DNA from: Opisthorchis felineus
Taxonomy: Eukaryota; Platyhelminthes; Trematoda; Opisthorchiida; Opisthorchiidae
Assembly: GCA_004794785.1 (NCBI GenBank)
Contig: SJOL01010174.1
Location: 435,004 to 499,003, forward strand
Length of the DNA stretch: 64,000 bases
Direction of reading: 5' to 3'
Shown here: positions 24,471-37,600 of the stretch, one piece after another
Layout of the letters: every line of letters starts with the position of its first letter
How positions within the stretch are numbered: position 1 is the stretch's first letter
The notes under the pieces: model-generated
The model's input: only the letters and a program-made list of their open reading frames with translations
Databases searched by the model: none
What the model was told of the DNA's origin: nothing
Made by a program: the position numbers and the translations under genes

Positions 24471-27400
24471 CCTCAGGATACGCCTGCATCGTTGTATCCA
24501 TACGTAATGAATTTATGGTCACCCGTGTGAATACAATTATTGTTTTCACTTTCTGGCAGCGGCGAGCAAATCTGATTTATTCAGAAAACTACACACATAG
24601 TCCGATCTTATTTCGGACACACGCTGATCTCTTTTAAATAACCCTCCGTTACCACTCGGAACAATTTTTGAGGAACAAACGTCCATCTGGCTCAGCGTAT
24701 CGGTTCAGTATCGGCGAAACAGTAAAGCCCCACAGAAAAGAAAGTTTAACGGATTCGTTGTGGATCTACGTGCATGTGAGAAGCACAGAACGATAAAGAA
24801 CTATGTATTTGGAGTCTTGTATTTAGACGAGCACAGATCTGGCGGTTAAAGAGGGGTAGTAGTCGGACTGAGCAAGTTCCCGAACACAAGAATATACTTA
24901 TACATAAAACTCTTATTTTTAGGAGTAGTTTTAGAAATAGTTAAAAGTAGTTTTGTGAAGTTCATTCTACCATCTCCAAATTAAACACAATTTACCAAAC
25001 AGTTGGATCAAGTGTAAGGGTTGAATTCCAAAATGCCGCCATTTCCCAAATAGATTTTCAAACTCGACTATAGTGTATTATACTCGATTGAAGACTGCCT
25101 TATACTCTGTTGTAATAAATTTTTGCCTCTTGCACGCACCAACATAATTGCAAATGAGTGCACAAGTCCACCTATGTACAAAGTAGTGTTCACGTAGTAA
25201 ATGACTGAAGGAATTTTGTAAAACAACACTTACTAGACGAGACCCGGGACGAGTCAGTTAGGGACAGTTTTCATCAACCTGTTACACCGAACGTCGCGAT
25301 CTGGGATATCGTTCCAAATGGAACACGAGACTGCCTTTCTCCAGCAAATTTGTTTGGAGCGTAGGACAAGTAAGAGGTTTATCACCGATTCGGTATAGTC
25401 TGTATCTATCTAATTTGTTTTGCAAATGACCGTAAACATCCACTCAAGTCAATTGCGTTTAACGAAAGCACAATGTCCCCAGAAGGCCTCAATCCCCATC
25501 GCCAAAGTAGGTGCACACAAGCAGAGCGCGTGAGCAAACTTGAAAAAAATGTGTTACAATCGAAAGTACAAAAAGATGCAGGCCTGAGTTTTTCGTTTTG
25601 TCGATCGGCATTGCTGACAATGTCTGATACCTTCGTGAAATCCTCTGAACATTCGAGTGCGACGAAAAAAGGCTGCATGGGTGCGAAATGAAGTTCTGCT
25701 AGATGACGCCTGTATTGTCGGCGCTTAATTGAGCACATCACATGCCTGGACATCCGGAACGAAGTATTTTCAATGAGATAGCAACTTTGACCACCATTTT
25801 GCTACACTAGAATGTGCTGAACTCCACCGGCCGCACACTTGTTTGACGACGTATTAAAATCTGAGCAGAAAGATCTGACCGATTTTTACGGCATGTCTGA
25901 ATTGACCATGATTATTCCACGTCCCGAATGCACGGCCTTATTAGTTAGTGACGGAAAAAGTCCTAACAAAATTAGATTGTTTCTACTGCATAGACCAGCG
26001 GAACGGGTAATTCCCACAACTGATTCAAACAATCCATCGGGTTTAACCATCCTTAGGAGATAGCAGCCAAGAATGACTCCTTGAGGCGTACATCAGGAGG
26101 CTTGTCCATTATGGTGAAGTCCTCTGAAGCCTCCAAAAAGTAATCTTTTCTTCACTGTTAAAACTTGTTTGGGATGATATCTCTAGTCCTAGGCAACGAA
26201 GAAACATAAAGGTGATTTTCTGTGAGAGGTGTTTGTTTGTTTGTATTCCCTCTACAGTAAAATGTCTGGCTGGAAAGGAATCCCTTGAAGACCCAATTGT
26301 TGCGCAGTACTTTTGCGTGAAAAAGATGCGATGGCGTCTGAATGATAGTGGGTATTCGCATGCACCAGTAAGAAGAAGCATGACATATTTTGATGTTATT
26401 TCTAGTGCCCCGAAGAACCCGTTCCTAGAAAAGGCATACGTTTTTTGGTTGCCTGAGACCCACCCAGGTTGTCGGTCCACCCACTAAATTTCTATAATGC
26501 GAGCGGATAATAATGTTGTCTTGCGGATTGATTTAATCTTTTGAGGTTACCGGTAGTCTTAGGTTCATTGCTACTAATCCGGTAAACAGCTTCTATCAGC
26601 TTTAAGAAAAAGTGGCTCGCGAGTTTTTCCGGCCCTTTCTTCGATGACAGGAGAACTTGCCTCTGAGAGATATGCCCAGTGGTCTTGCCGAGACTTAAAA
26701 GAGAGGCCCTCAAAGCGTAGCAGCACCGAGCTAAATCTAATGGGGCCATAGAATTTTTTTTGGATATTAGTCTCATTTCGGAGGGGACTACAGTAGTTCC
26801 GATGCAAACCAACACAACAATGGTGCAAATGAAGAATCAAATCCGTACCAACACATTATGTATGTGTTATGAATAATGGCATCCTCCGTCTGAAACAAAC
26901 AGTGTTCACTTATTTATAATAAATTTTCCAAGGTGGCAGGTTCTTTTATTAAACATTTTCGATTTTATCATATCTCTAAATATCGTCCACACATTGTGAT
27001 ATAGATTTTTGCTTGATATTCAACACAATTAGGAAGGATCACTTGAGCGAAAATAAGTTCATCGGCACACTGCATTCTCAGTAGCGTAATAATAACTACA
27101 ACCCTGTGGTTCTCTTGCCGGACCCCAAGCGCCGAACACCAGTTGGAACGTTAGCTAGGAGAAACTGCACCTACTGATCATTCCTTATGTTTTAGCGTTT
27201 CCCTCAGTGTGGAAGTGTCCCAAATCTACCGCAAAGAGTTAAGTATGACAGAATACACTTTCTTAGAGGAGCTTCTGTAGGTCATAGCCTGTTTTGCTAT
27301 TTTCTAGGGCAGAGAAATACCTAAAGGTAGTTTATAATTACTTTGAGGCGAGTGAATAACTCTATCACGTTCAATAGAGGTTCGTAAGATAACTGAGCAC

Positions 27401-30400
27401 TGCCTTTGATTTTCCGGCGGAATTGTTGTTAAGGTCACACCAGTATGATCTTAAATGTCTGGTATTATGGTTCTGTTTGGACATTACTGATCCCAGACGT
27501 TCATTTGTCTATCAATAAATAAACACGTTGTAATGAAAACTGAAGGTTCAGCGTATTACCATAAAACCTACATTAATCGGTAGATCAGTTTACAAATCTG
27601 CAAATCTGCCACAAATCTGCATCTTTTATCGATGCGGGGGATGGTACACAGGTTAATGCTCGATCCAATGACCACATCGCCCAGCAGTTGACCACGTACT
27701 ATATTAATAGACTTCCCACTTTGAGACTGGGCAGCAGTCCCATTTTTGTTTGACATTAAGTAGACTACTGCTTGTGCGTAAGAATGTTGCCACAAAAGCT
27801 ATTTTTACGGGTCGTCCATACTATGTTTCGCATCAACGTTTTCAATATCTACAAGAATAGAACTGTATTTCTAACTGTCAGTTTCATGCGCTTTGGGGTT
27901 TTTAATTTACTTTAAACTTGCAATGATCTCTTAATCTCATCAAAAACTTGGGACATTATTATTTCGGATATCCTGAATAAGTTTATGTTTTTTGTTTGCA
28001 AGCTTTCTTCAAAACTAAAAAATATGTCGGAGTACTTCAAAATATTTATCCATGGAGACAGAAAATCGGTGACCCACATATTCACATCCACAAGACCGTA
28101 CGCGATTCTCGGGCAGATGTGTCGTTTTATTGTACAATCTTACCTTGGAACCGGCCAGCATTCATGTGTGCGCGTGGGTGTACTGTCAGTTTAACCGTTC
28201 TGTTGCAAAATGTCCACTTTTATTTCCCACGTTATCCTTCACAAACCCAAGCTGCTGTTGCGCTTGACGCCACAGTTTGATGTGCACTTGTTACCCAAAA
28301 ATGGAATTTATAAAATTCACTAAGATAAGCGACTGACAAAGTAAAACTAAATCAACAACGTGCATCAAAATTTACCCTTCTCCAAATGAGTGAGTATTAG
28401 AGGTCGTCTAGAATTTCTGGTAGTAAGAGAACACCTGGAAAATCAAAGTGGGAGCACACAATGGAAGGAAGTGAAATCTATTCCATTTTTCTTTTGTTCG
28501 GTACATATTTACTCATATTTGGTGCTACATTAGAGGAAGCTTTTTTATAATTGCACTGTCATGGAAGTACCAATATAATTTTCAGCCTTGAAAAATGTTT
28601 CGGTCACCAAAAAGGACCGTGGTTTCACAAAACTCGAAGCTGCTAGAGTTCGTCAACATGTAGCATTCCGATGGAACAGGAAGTCATAAATTCACTATGC
28701 TCTTCGTCAGCTAATTGTACACACGAATGTATTATAGAAACTTGCTTAGCTTCATCACGGAGCTCGCTCACTTTTCGGGTGGAATGAGTGCTAGTTTTCA
28801 CGCATCCACCCTTCAATGAACCCGTGAAGAACTCCTCCAGCACCCTGGGCTATCTAGATTAAAAAAATATGTGAAGTCCATTTCAAACGTGAAATCATAC
28901 CTTTCTTTAAAGGAAATTTAGTCCAACTTTAGCTCTTTTCAATCAAAGTTATTTTTCTTACATTGACTGAACTACTGAAAAACCTGTTCATCTCTAAGTC
29001 TTTGTTGATTTGCTTAAACTCTGCAGATCAGTACGGTTACTCTGAATGATTTTCACCAACAGATCGCGACCAGAGCTGTTATCAAAACGCTTGTTTTTTT
29101 CTTGGCATTACTTTGTTTATTTGAGCAGAGGTAGATAGTTGTGCGCCCATATCAAACTATACATCCAAATTATCGTTGTGTCAACAAATTTTGGGCTAGC
29201 AAATTTGAGATCTTTGATATATACGAGGAGTTTAAAAGCTTGTTCTAGTGCACGTGCCCACTTGACCTTGAATCCCTTATCTCGCACACAACGCAGTAAT
29301 CATACTGATTGGCACACACCAACCCAGTTTGACGAAAAAATGCGTAGATCAACCACTGCGTCGACGAACCTCTCTTGTAACCGAGTTCTTTCACCAAGGT
29401 TACTTCTAATTTCCAGTCACCGGCTGCAGTGAAAAAGATGGCGTATGTGTTCACAGGATACGGCCAAATTATCGGTTCTATTGCAAGCTATTTTAACTCC
29501 GTTTCGCTTCACATAGGAGATACATCTAGGCCAATTAAATCTGTGCATGCCGTATAGTTAACGTCTAATTTATTTGATGAATTTATTTAATGAATCGCTG
29601 CTATATAAAAAGGCAAATACGAATATACTACACAAAGGCATAATTGAGCGTTGCATTTATCATGATTCTTTTCCAACCTAAAACACCATATCGATAAAGG
29701 CACATATCTGTTCAAAATGGAACCTCTAATTTGACTGAAAACATCAAGTGTTTGAATACGGTGATAAGTAGTCCACATTGTATAATCGCATCCCATATTC
29801 GGCTACACTTGTGCACGACGTAGTTGGAAATTCACTGAGTCAGCCTAGGTGTGTGTGGAATTTCTAAACAACGAACATTGGACTGTATCAATCCATCTCC
29901 ATAGAAGTCATCCTGGCTAAGGTGTTAGTTAGCCACTTCCACTGTTCTACTTCCCACAAGGCTTACAAACTGATGGAAGGATTGTGCTGCTTATTTTACT
30001 GAAACATGCATATTCATATCAATAGATTTCAAACAATATGACTGAGTATACATATATTTCAAAGTCGGCTTTGCTGACAATGGCAGGTGCGTTTATAAGG
30101 GTATGTTTCCGACATTCTCATTATATTTTCTCTTAAATTAAAGCACAAGAATGCCTTTCCTGCCTTCAGACTCTTCTATAGAAATAAATGGATGAGCCCC
30201 ACAAAAGCCACCACCAGATAAAAGCTGTGTGCGTTTTTTCCTATGTCTGAATGACATGCGAAATGTATTACGGGTACCTGGTACTTCTTGCTCTCTGTCC
30301 TAATAACGGCAATTTCTCTGGACCAACCTATTTTACCGTGTTTTATTTTCTATACAGTGACATATTTGGCGAGTAAGGTTCTTACTTTTGCCTACCTTAT

Positions 30401-30810
30401 CCATAGACACTAAAACTCTCCTACCACTCCCAAGCTATTTTATCATACAAGCGAGATTTCTTCTTGACTTAAACAACTTTTGTATAATATGAACTCTGAG
30501 TAGTAGTACTTAAGCACTTTCTTGAGTTGACAAAAGGAGGATGAGTAACTTGAAATGCGTGGATTATAAATGGAAACCTACAAATGGAAAACGCATACCT
30601 TAATGAAACGAAGTCTTTTATAAACGTCAGATTAAGGTAGCAACATGTACCGATAAACCAATAGGAAAAACGAGTGCACTGAATGTGGGCCGTCACTGTC
30701 CGTTGATAACAAGAAATGTCTGGCGTAATTTCGAAGACCATCAGTTATTATGGCAGCTGATGTGCGGTGCACGCATAAAAATCTGATTTCCAGCTTACAT
30801 CTGTGCTTGC
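24471..30810. other. No supported gene; about 6 kb unannotated
   Basis: Frames of 107-123 codons occur at 25406-25753, 26109-26480 and 26492-26815 (minus), each with substantial overlapping plus frames. None has motifs, a membrane segment or splice context I can defend. The plus frames at 25473-25691 and 25839-26063 are in the same register but separated by stops. A short GTTT tract (26231-26244) is the only simple repeat. This could contain decayed mobile-element coding sequence, but no family was recognisable. Confidence 0.35.
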
Positions 30811-30840
30811 CAATTTAGCAACCGTTGCTTCATCAGGAGC
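30811..30840 (-). other. CTGATGA followed by a palindrome, retroelement-like RNA motif
   Basis: On the minus strand CTGATGA is followed directly by AGCAAC-G-GTTGCT and then AAATTGG. The palindrome is GCAACCGTTGC at 30818-30828 on the plus strand. Order and spacing resemble a hammerhead core with stem II, but position 12 would be A instead of the essential G, so it should be inactive as drawn. The string also resembles the GATGAAG-hairpin motifs near the ends of many animal retroelements (from general knowledge, not checked). No flanking element was delimited. Confidence 0.35.
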
Positions 30841-31454
30841 CAATTTTTGGACTGCTGAAAACCATGAACTCGGTGAGCTGGATATAGACCGTTATTTTAC
30901 GTATATGATGGCCACACAGCTCTACTTGTATTGCTGGAATTTACGAACAATTAATAGGAAGACAACTATTAAACCTGTGGGTGGGAGTTTCGTAAGAAGA
31001 GCTTTTGTCTTATCTTCTCCCAAATATCTGAGTTGTTATTATTAGTTGTTATGGTGGAGCTTGTAATTTTCCACGATATTCGGATTCAGAAGATGCGTTT
31101 ACTCAGGTTTGACGTTGCTATTAGATGTGTGATAAAACATCTTCGTTTTAGTGGCTTGCGGAAAGACTTGAAAAATCGCAAAATTTAACTCTGGAGTCCT
31201 TACACAAGACTCAACTTTCGATAGGTTGGGAGGAGAAAATTGTGAAAGTTTTACGCAGGTATTAATAGGTCGTAGATTCAGATGATCGGAAAAGAGTAAG
31301 CTCGCGTCGGATAGTGGCCACGGAGCATGACTGGCTTACCTGAAGCACAATGTTTTATTGACAAATTTAGGCATCGGGAGAGAAAAAAGTTAAAATTGTA
31401 TTTGGTTGGTGCAAACTCTGCTCTGCGTACTTTGAAGGATAGGTATAAACTTAT
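30841..31454. other. No supported gene
   Basis: An 80-codon plus frame (30803-31045) is open without domain evidence. No repeats apart from the adjacent SINE tail. Confidence 0.4.
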
Positions 31455-31680
31455 TATATATATATATATATATATATATACGGTTGGCCTGCATCCGAAA
31501 ATAATATGCCGGTTAACATCGGTTGCTCCAGTACGCGCCTGCAGGCAACCCGTTTGCGCAGAGACGAATATGTTGCTACTTGCAAGTCGCTAACAAAGAT
31601 TTGAACCCGGGGCAATAAAACGGAATGGCAGGCAAACAGAGTCTCGTTTGAGGCCACCAGGCAGCTTCAGCACGAGAGCA
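31455..31680 (-). mobile_element. tRNA-derived SINE with (TA)13 3' tail
   Basis: Read on the minus strand, GGTGGCC at about 31659 begins an A-box-like TGGCCTCAAACGAG (31656-31643). A B box GGGTTCAAATC (31608-31598) follows about 48 bases later, matching tRNA spacing. A body of about 115 bases continues through GCCTGCAGGCGCG to CAGGCCAACCG, and the element ends in a perfect 26-base TA alternation (31480-31455). Head, body and simple-sequence tail in that order are the classic SINE layout. The A box has one extra base. No target-site duplication was identified because the 5' end is uncertain. This is the best-preserved mobile element in the window; whether it belongs to a named family cannot be decided here. 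Confidence 0.7.
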
Positions 31681-34600
31681 TAGGATGTAGTCCATCTTGG
31701 TTTCTCATGCACTAAAAGCTAATTCCTCATAATTCCTTCAGTTCCAGAAGGATACCGATCCCTACCATAATATCTTCTGTGAAGTGATTCGGTAACTAGC
31801 CACTCACAATGGAGGACAAGGCGATAGACCAGTTGTCGGATGGCTGCAGGCATTTTCATCCCGTAACTTAACTGTAGGGGTAATCAGGTGTAGGACATAA
31901 TCCGTAAAAATAGATTTTAAAACAATATATGTAAAGTTATTGAGTTTCTCACATTCTATCAATGATAATATTGTTGCTATCCAGAGGTTAATTTTCATTA
32001 TTGCGATAACTCTTCTCATAAACGTGTCGCTGAAGTAAGTCATAGACTAATTATGTGATGATCCTAAATCTCCATCACCACCGTTACCCCCTCCATGGGA
32101 TCAAAACAGTTAGAACAGTCTTAAGCTTGTAAAAATTGCGTGCGGTTCATGTTCAGTTAAGGTAATACTGCCAAAAAGGCAGACGAAACAGCAAAGGAAA
32201 AACTCTTGCGACAGTTCTTGCCCGCCGTTTTTAAGACGACGAAATGACCGAGAAATCGCGTGATCTCATCATTGACGGGTATCCGGAATGACTGGTCGGG
32301 AAAAAAAATTTCAGTCAGCATGTTAGGCAAGCATACACCATAAAAGTGAATAATAAGTTCGCATGAGATAACATAGTCCAGGTCAAAGAAGGGAAAATTT
32401 CGCTCACAAGTTTTTTTATAATTCTTTGCTAACAGCTGTATGTTCTCAATCTTCACATGTTCAGTATGCCTAAACTCAAAGATAAAATACATGTCTTTAA
32501 ACTCACCATGTGTTTATTTGTTTTCGGACTCTTGTAGAACAAGATACATAAGCCTTAAAACCAGACACCTATCCCATCGGGTAAGTAATCGATGTCCATC
32601 GAGAATTCTTGAGTTTCTACGCAATGTGGGAGTGCCGGTATATCTACAGCAAAGAGCAAAATTCCAGTTTAGACCGATCTATCCCCCTATGAGGGCTTAA
32701 TTTACAACGATTACACAACCAACAGCCTACCAAACAAGTTGCTCGCAAGCCCCTTCTGCATGTTAATCAATTAAATCCACCTATCTAAATGTCCTAAGGA
32801 TTTTTCACTTATCTAAGGAATATAGTGTTACTGTTATACCGAATGGCGTTTCGGTCAATTGCTGTCTCGCCGCGACTGGTCAGTTTTATACCTAGGTCCA
32901 CCTATTTGCTGTTCAGTTTATCTTGACAACTGGTCTGGCATCCAAATTATTATACAGACCTGAGGATACTTCGCCGGAAACAAGGTTGCTCACAACCTAA
33001 CAAACAGAGTAGTAGTTATAACAATCGACAAATATCAGCCACAAAACGAAAGTAATTTCTACGATAATACTAGCGTGCATGAGTCTGCAGTTTTGTGTGT
33101 TTCTCATCTATTAACGTCTGCCAACCATTCTGAAAGCTTATAGCACCCGCACTAATAAAGGTATGCGGATTGCCGGGCGATTCGGTAGTGAATACTGAGT
33201 TGATTTGACTACCTGGAAAATTAAGAAAATGAGTGCTGTCGACAATATGTAGACCAAAAATATGAATAAGTCACCGTAAAACAAACGAGGATTTAGCAGA
33301 TTATGATTAGGCAGTACCAAACACGCACAGTGCGCGCTAAGACCTCCATCATAGCCCATGTGAATGTATTTAGCGTAAATGATGAACTTCGTTATTCTGT
33401 CGTGGATGAGAACTAGCGTAAATATTTGGAAGAGTGCAGCCCACTGACAGAATTTACAAGTCTAACACAATGGGCTGCGGTCGTTTATTACTGAAGTGCA
33501 TTTTAGCATTCAACTGAAGACATCACGTGACACGTGTGAGGTCTATATCTTATCCACTAAATGCTACCGTTATTTCAGTCCACGACAAAGATGAAGACTT
33601 CTCCAGCAGTTTTGCTTGGAACATTTGTATACAGGAAATATTATGCCGGAATGTCACAAATGTTTTATTTTGGAAAGGACTAAAACCATATCTCTTATTA
33701 TATATAAATGAGACTATCATGGATGCACAACTGTAAACTCATCTGTTCGTTTCCTAGTATGGTTTTAATTAGCATGATTACGTATTGACTTTAGGCTAAT
33801 CCACGACCTTGACGGTGAAGTAGACGCGTGGTGCACGATAAAAACCGCGTTTGTATTTGTATTTTTTGCGGTCACATTCGTGAATTCAAGCGCCTTTTAC
33901 AACTACTACATCGCCGAAAAAATTTCTAATCCACGTATTAATGAAAGGATAACTGAAAATGTTAAGAACAGTTACATGTGCACCTGCACTGCCACATTCA
34001 AATATTTATGACCAATATTAGTTGACTGTGAGAACAACAACATGTGTTTCGTAGTTTTTTAGCCCAGTGACTATAAAACACGTGGCCGCAGCAAATCCCT
34101 ATTGCCGGTATTGTTTTCGCTGACATTGTTTGTATTCACATGCTCGGTGTTCGTACACCCGATATTATGTGAACACGAACGATGTGGTGATTCCATAATC
34201 TTGCGTCACACCGCGGAAAGCAGTGCGCTAATTCAAACTGCGACGAAAGCATTACAACAGCGATAGCGACTATTCTTCATGTGCGCTGTGTAGCAGAACT
34301 TCTAAGGAAAATACGCAGACGCATCACAAAATCAGCCAGAAGCGTCAGCGCTTAAAAAAAAGCCCTTACCTGTGGATCAAACGAGTGACCATATTTGATC
34401 GAACACGAATTCTTTCACTGAGTTTTTTGGTCTGCGCACCGGAGCCGATGGTGGCAGGGAAACTCAGCCACAGTTTGGCTGCAGACACACAGCGGGCATC
34501 TTGATACCCTTGGATTCATTTCATTTTCTACTGTAGCGCCTGTTAAAATGAATAACTGACTCATCGTAGAATTAGTATCATGTCCAATCAATCTTCAAAT

Positions 34601-37600
34601 TCTGCTAAATATGGTTATAGTATTTCAAAACTCAAATTATTTGTGTTTTTTTGTAATTTGTTACATTAACAAACCCTGCTATAATCCACCTGACATTTCC
34701 GTGTTATATGCTAAAGTGTATTAGGGTCAGAACTGACCCGAGTTTGCTCTCAAGGGGAATATCGATCAATCGTGTGAGCTATCGTCTCAAAGACTCCTTT
34801 TAGCAACACTATATCCTCAGAACAACCGAGAGGTAAATTAATTGTCCAGTCATACGTCAATGCAATAATTATCGGAGGCACGATAAATAATGAGTTCGAT
34901 TGTGTTGTATCTTTCTTCTGGTTTTGGTAGCTTGATTACATATTGTGACCGTGTTGCACGTCCGACTACAGTAATCGTCTGATCTAATGATAGAGCTTAA
35001 TCACCTAATCTTCGCAAAAATTTCTGATATAATGGACTGGTGTTAAGACTGGCGAGACCAGCTATTTCATATGACGATCCAGGCAGAAATCTGAATAAAT
35101 ATTGCAGAGCATGATGGTCGCGATTCCTGACTCTCAGAAATCAATTATAAATTCTTCTAGCCCGAAAGTCTCTTTTGAGTACTTGTGGGATGTTTGCTTC
35201 TCCTATATAGATTGTAATAAAAAACGATGACCCGAAAGCTTCTCTTTAATGGAGGCACTTATATTTTGTCTGTCTCGGCAAATAAAACCAACTGAATAAT
35301 AAAACTGGGCTTTTATCAGACCGAATGAACGCCAAAATAAAAAGCCAAGTATTGGCAGACAGCAAACAGTTAGTTCTAAAAAACAGCACGTATGTTTCCC
35401 GCCAGCCCTTATTTCATTAGTCCACTGGACTTATGGTCCTTTTCTAGCAAAATTGCTACGAAAACCCTCAAATCTTCATAACCCGAGACAGCCCTGTGCG
35501 TGATGCCTGTGGCAACCGGACAGAATGTGGACAATTAAGGGGCTTGTCATTTTTTAAGTCTGCGTTGGATACAGAGAATAGCTTTGGGTACTATTTGGGT
35601 CTGTGCAAAAAAACAATGTTAAAAGTAGCTTTTTGCCAAACTAAAATTGCCGTGCAGCAACTCAGTTTGGACGGGATCACCATACAATTTAGTCGATGAA
35701 TCGCGTTTCGTGCTGCGGTCTTCTAGTTTAATGCCTTAGTTTAGGTTGGGTGGCCTGCCATACAAGATGCTGTGCTTTTAAATCCCTGTCACAACTTGGA
35801 ACGAGATTTTCTGTTAGTTTAATTGGCCTTCTATGAAATTATTTGCAGTATTCATGAATTACTTCATAATAAAGGTGGCGAAGAAAAATGACGCGGTATA
35901 CGGCTTCAGGCAAATGGTGTTTCACCAGTCTTGTTTCACCAGTCACTTGGTGGATTACCTGAAACAACTCCCAGAAGTGCTTCAAAATAATTGTAGCGCA
36001 CTCCCTTCCAAATAACTACTGATTGCTCTGCGCAATGAAAATCAAAAATCTACAGTTTTCTCCACTGTGCACTAGGGCTGACAGACAAATAAGGTATGCG
36101 GTTGCAAACTGTCTACTCCCAATAAAAAACTGATTTTGCTATTTAGCACGAGAAACGAACTATGCTCATCAGGTGGCACGTATGCTGTCATGCGATATAA
36201 CCGAATAAATTTCATTTGGTAAATTTAAGATCCAATATTAAATAAATTAAATCTGATTGTACGCCCATGGGTCTGGCCACACATCAAGTTCAAAGAAACA
36301 ACGGGGATAACATAACTAATCTACGCATGAGATTACTTTCTGAATCCATGTTGATGTTGCCGGTCAACTGTTCCTTTAATATAGTTTCTGATGTCCTGCA
36401 GGTTATAGCTTATTTTATGAGACTTACGGATGCACCCTCCATCAACAACGGACGCTGCTGAGTAGTCAGTCATTATCAAATACCCTTTACGTGTCCTTAA
36501 TATGCAACTTCGTTCATGAGTATGAAGCCCCCGGAAAGCTTTTCATGCTTTTCTGGCCCCGCCGTTGGGTGAACAGAACAGTGCTGGGTTTCTAAATGTA
36601 TGAAAGTATCTGGTTGTTGTTGACTTAAATGTCCTTACTCAAGCTGACCCTGCATGCTCAATATCTCCGGTTATCGATCGGACATCAGCGGCCTTTTGGA
36701 GACCTAGCTTTGGTACACGACGATCCTTGTGATCATGGATTAGACCTCTGTTACATGCAAGGTCACGGCGGAAAAGCGGATAACTCAGGTATTTGTGGCT
36801 TTGTGATTGTCTAATGACTTGTTCCTCGGCACCCATCATCCGCAAGGCTTGCACTACTTTGTTTCCAAATGACAACCGTGAACTCAACTGTGATAGCAGT
36901 TGGCGCCCTCAATTCTGTATTAGACCCAAATATCAAAGTTGAATCTCATGAACAGCTGCAGTGGCTGGCAAACAAGGCGAATTATTCTAATAGTAGGGAA
37001 TGACTGGAACGTTCCTGTTATTAGACGATACCGCAATGCCTGCCATATATCTGACCGGTGTGGAATGTGTCAGTGCTGCGAAAAAGGTGACAGGCTTGCG
37101 AACGTCTTGCCCATCATTCAGCACTAGGACTACCCTTTTCTAACACCTTAGAAAGCACTTACTGGCGGGGTAATAAAACGACTGTCACGTAGCACCCAAC
37201 ACAGATCGCACTCTGGTGAACACACGGTGGACACGTGAACTGAAGTCTGTAGATCATCTAGAGGTCTGTATTCAGGAAACGCATGAAATGCAGATCATAT
37301 GCTCCTGGACAAGAGCAGTCCAAAACGCATCAACAAGTTGTTTTTCAGGAAAAACCAATATTTATCTTCAGATGCAGTCATCATCACATTAGACCGTAAT
37401 AGTTCTAATCACTCACAACACTCCACTGGATGCCTGGGGCTTGGCTTCAATAAGTTCTATACATCAAGCCACTGAGGATAACCTGGGCTGTGTGCAACAA
37501 GGTATCAAAAAGTGGATGTCTTGTGAATGGTAATTGAAGCTCATCTCAACAAACCACTCAATTTCTACGCTCCTCTCTTCTTTAAGCAGGAGAGATTATA

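Noticed and set aside
25406..26815. Cluster of 107-123 codon minus frames suggesting a decayed transposon
   Set aside because: Frames are in different registers with no reverse transcriptase, integrase or zinc-knuckle motif visible.
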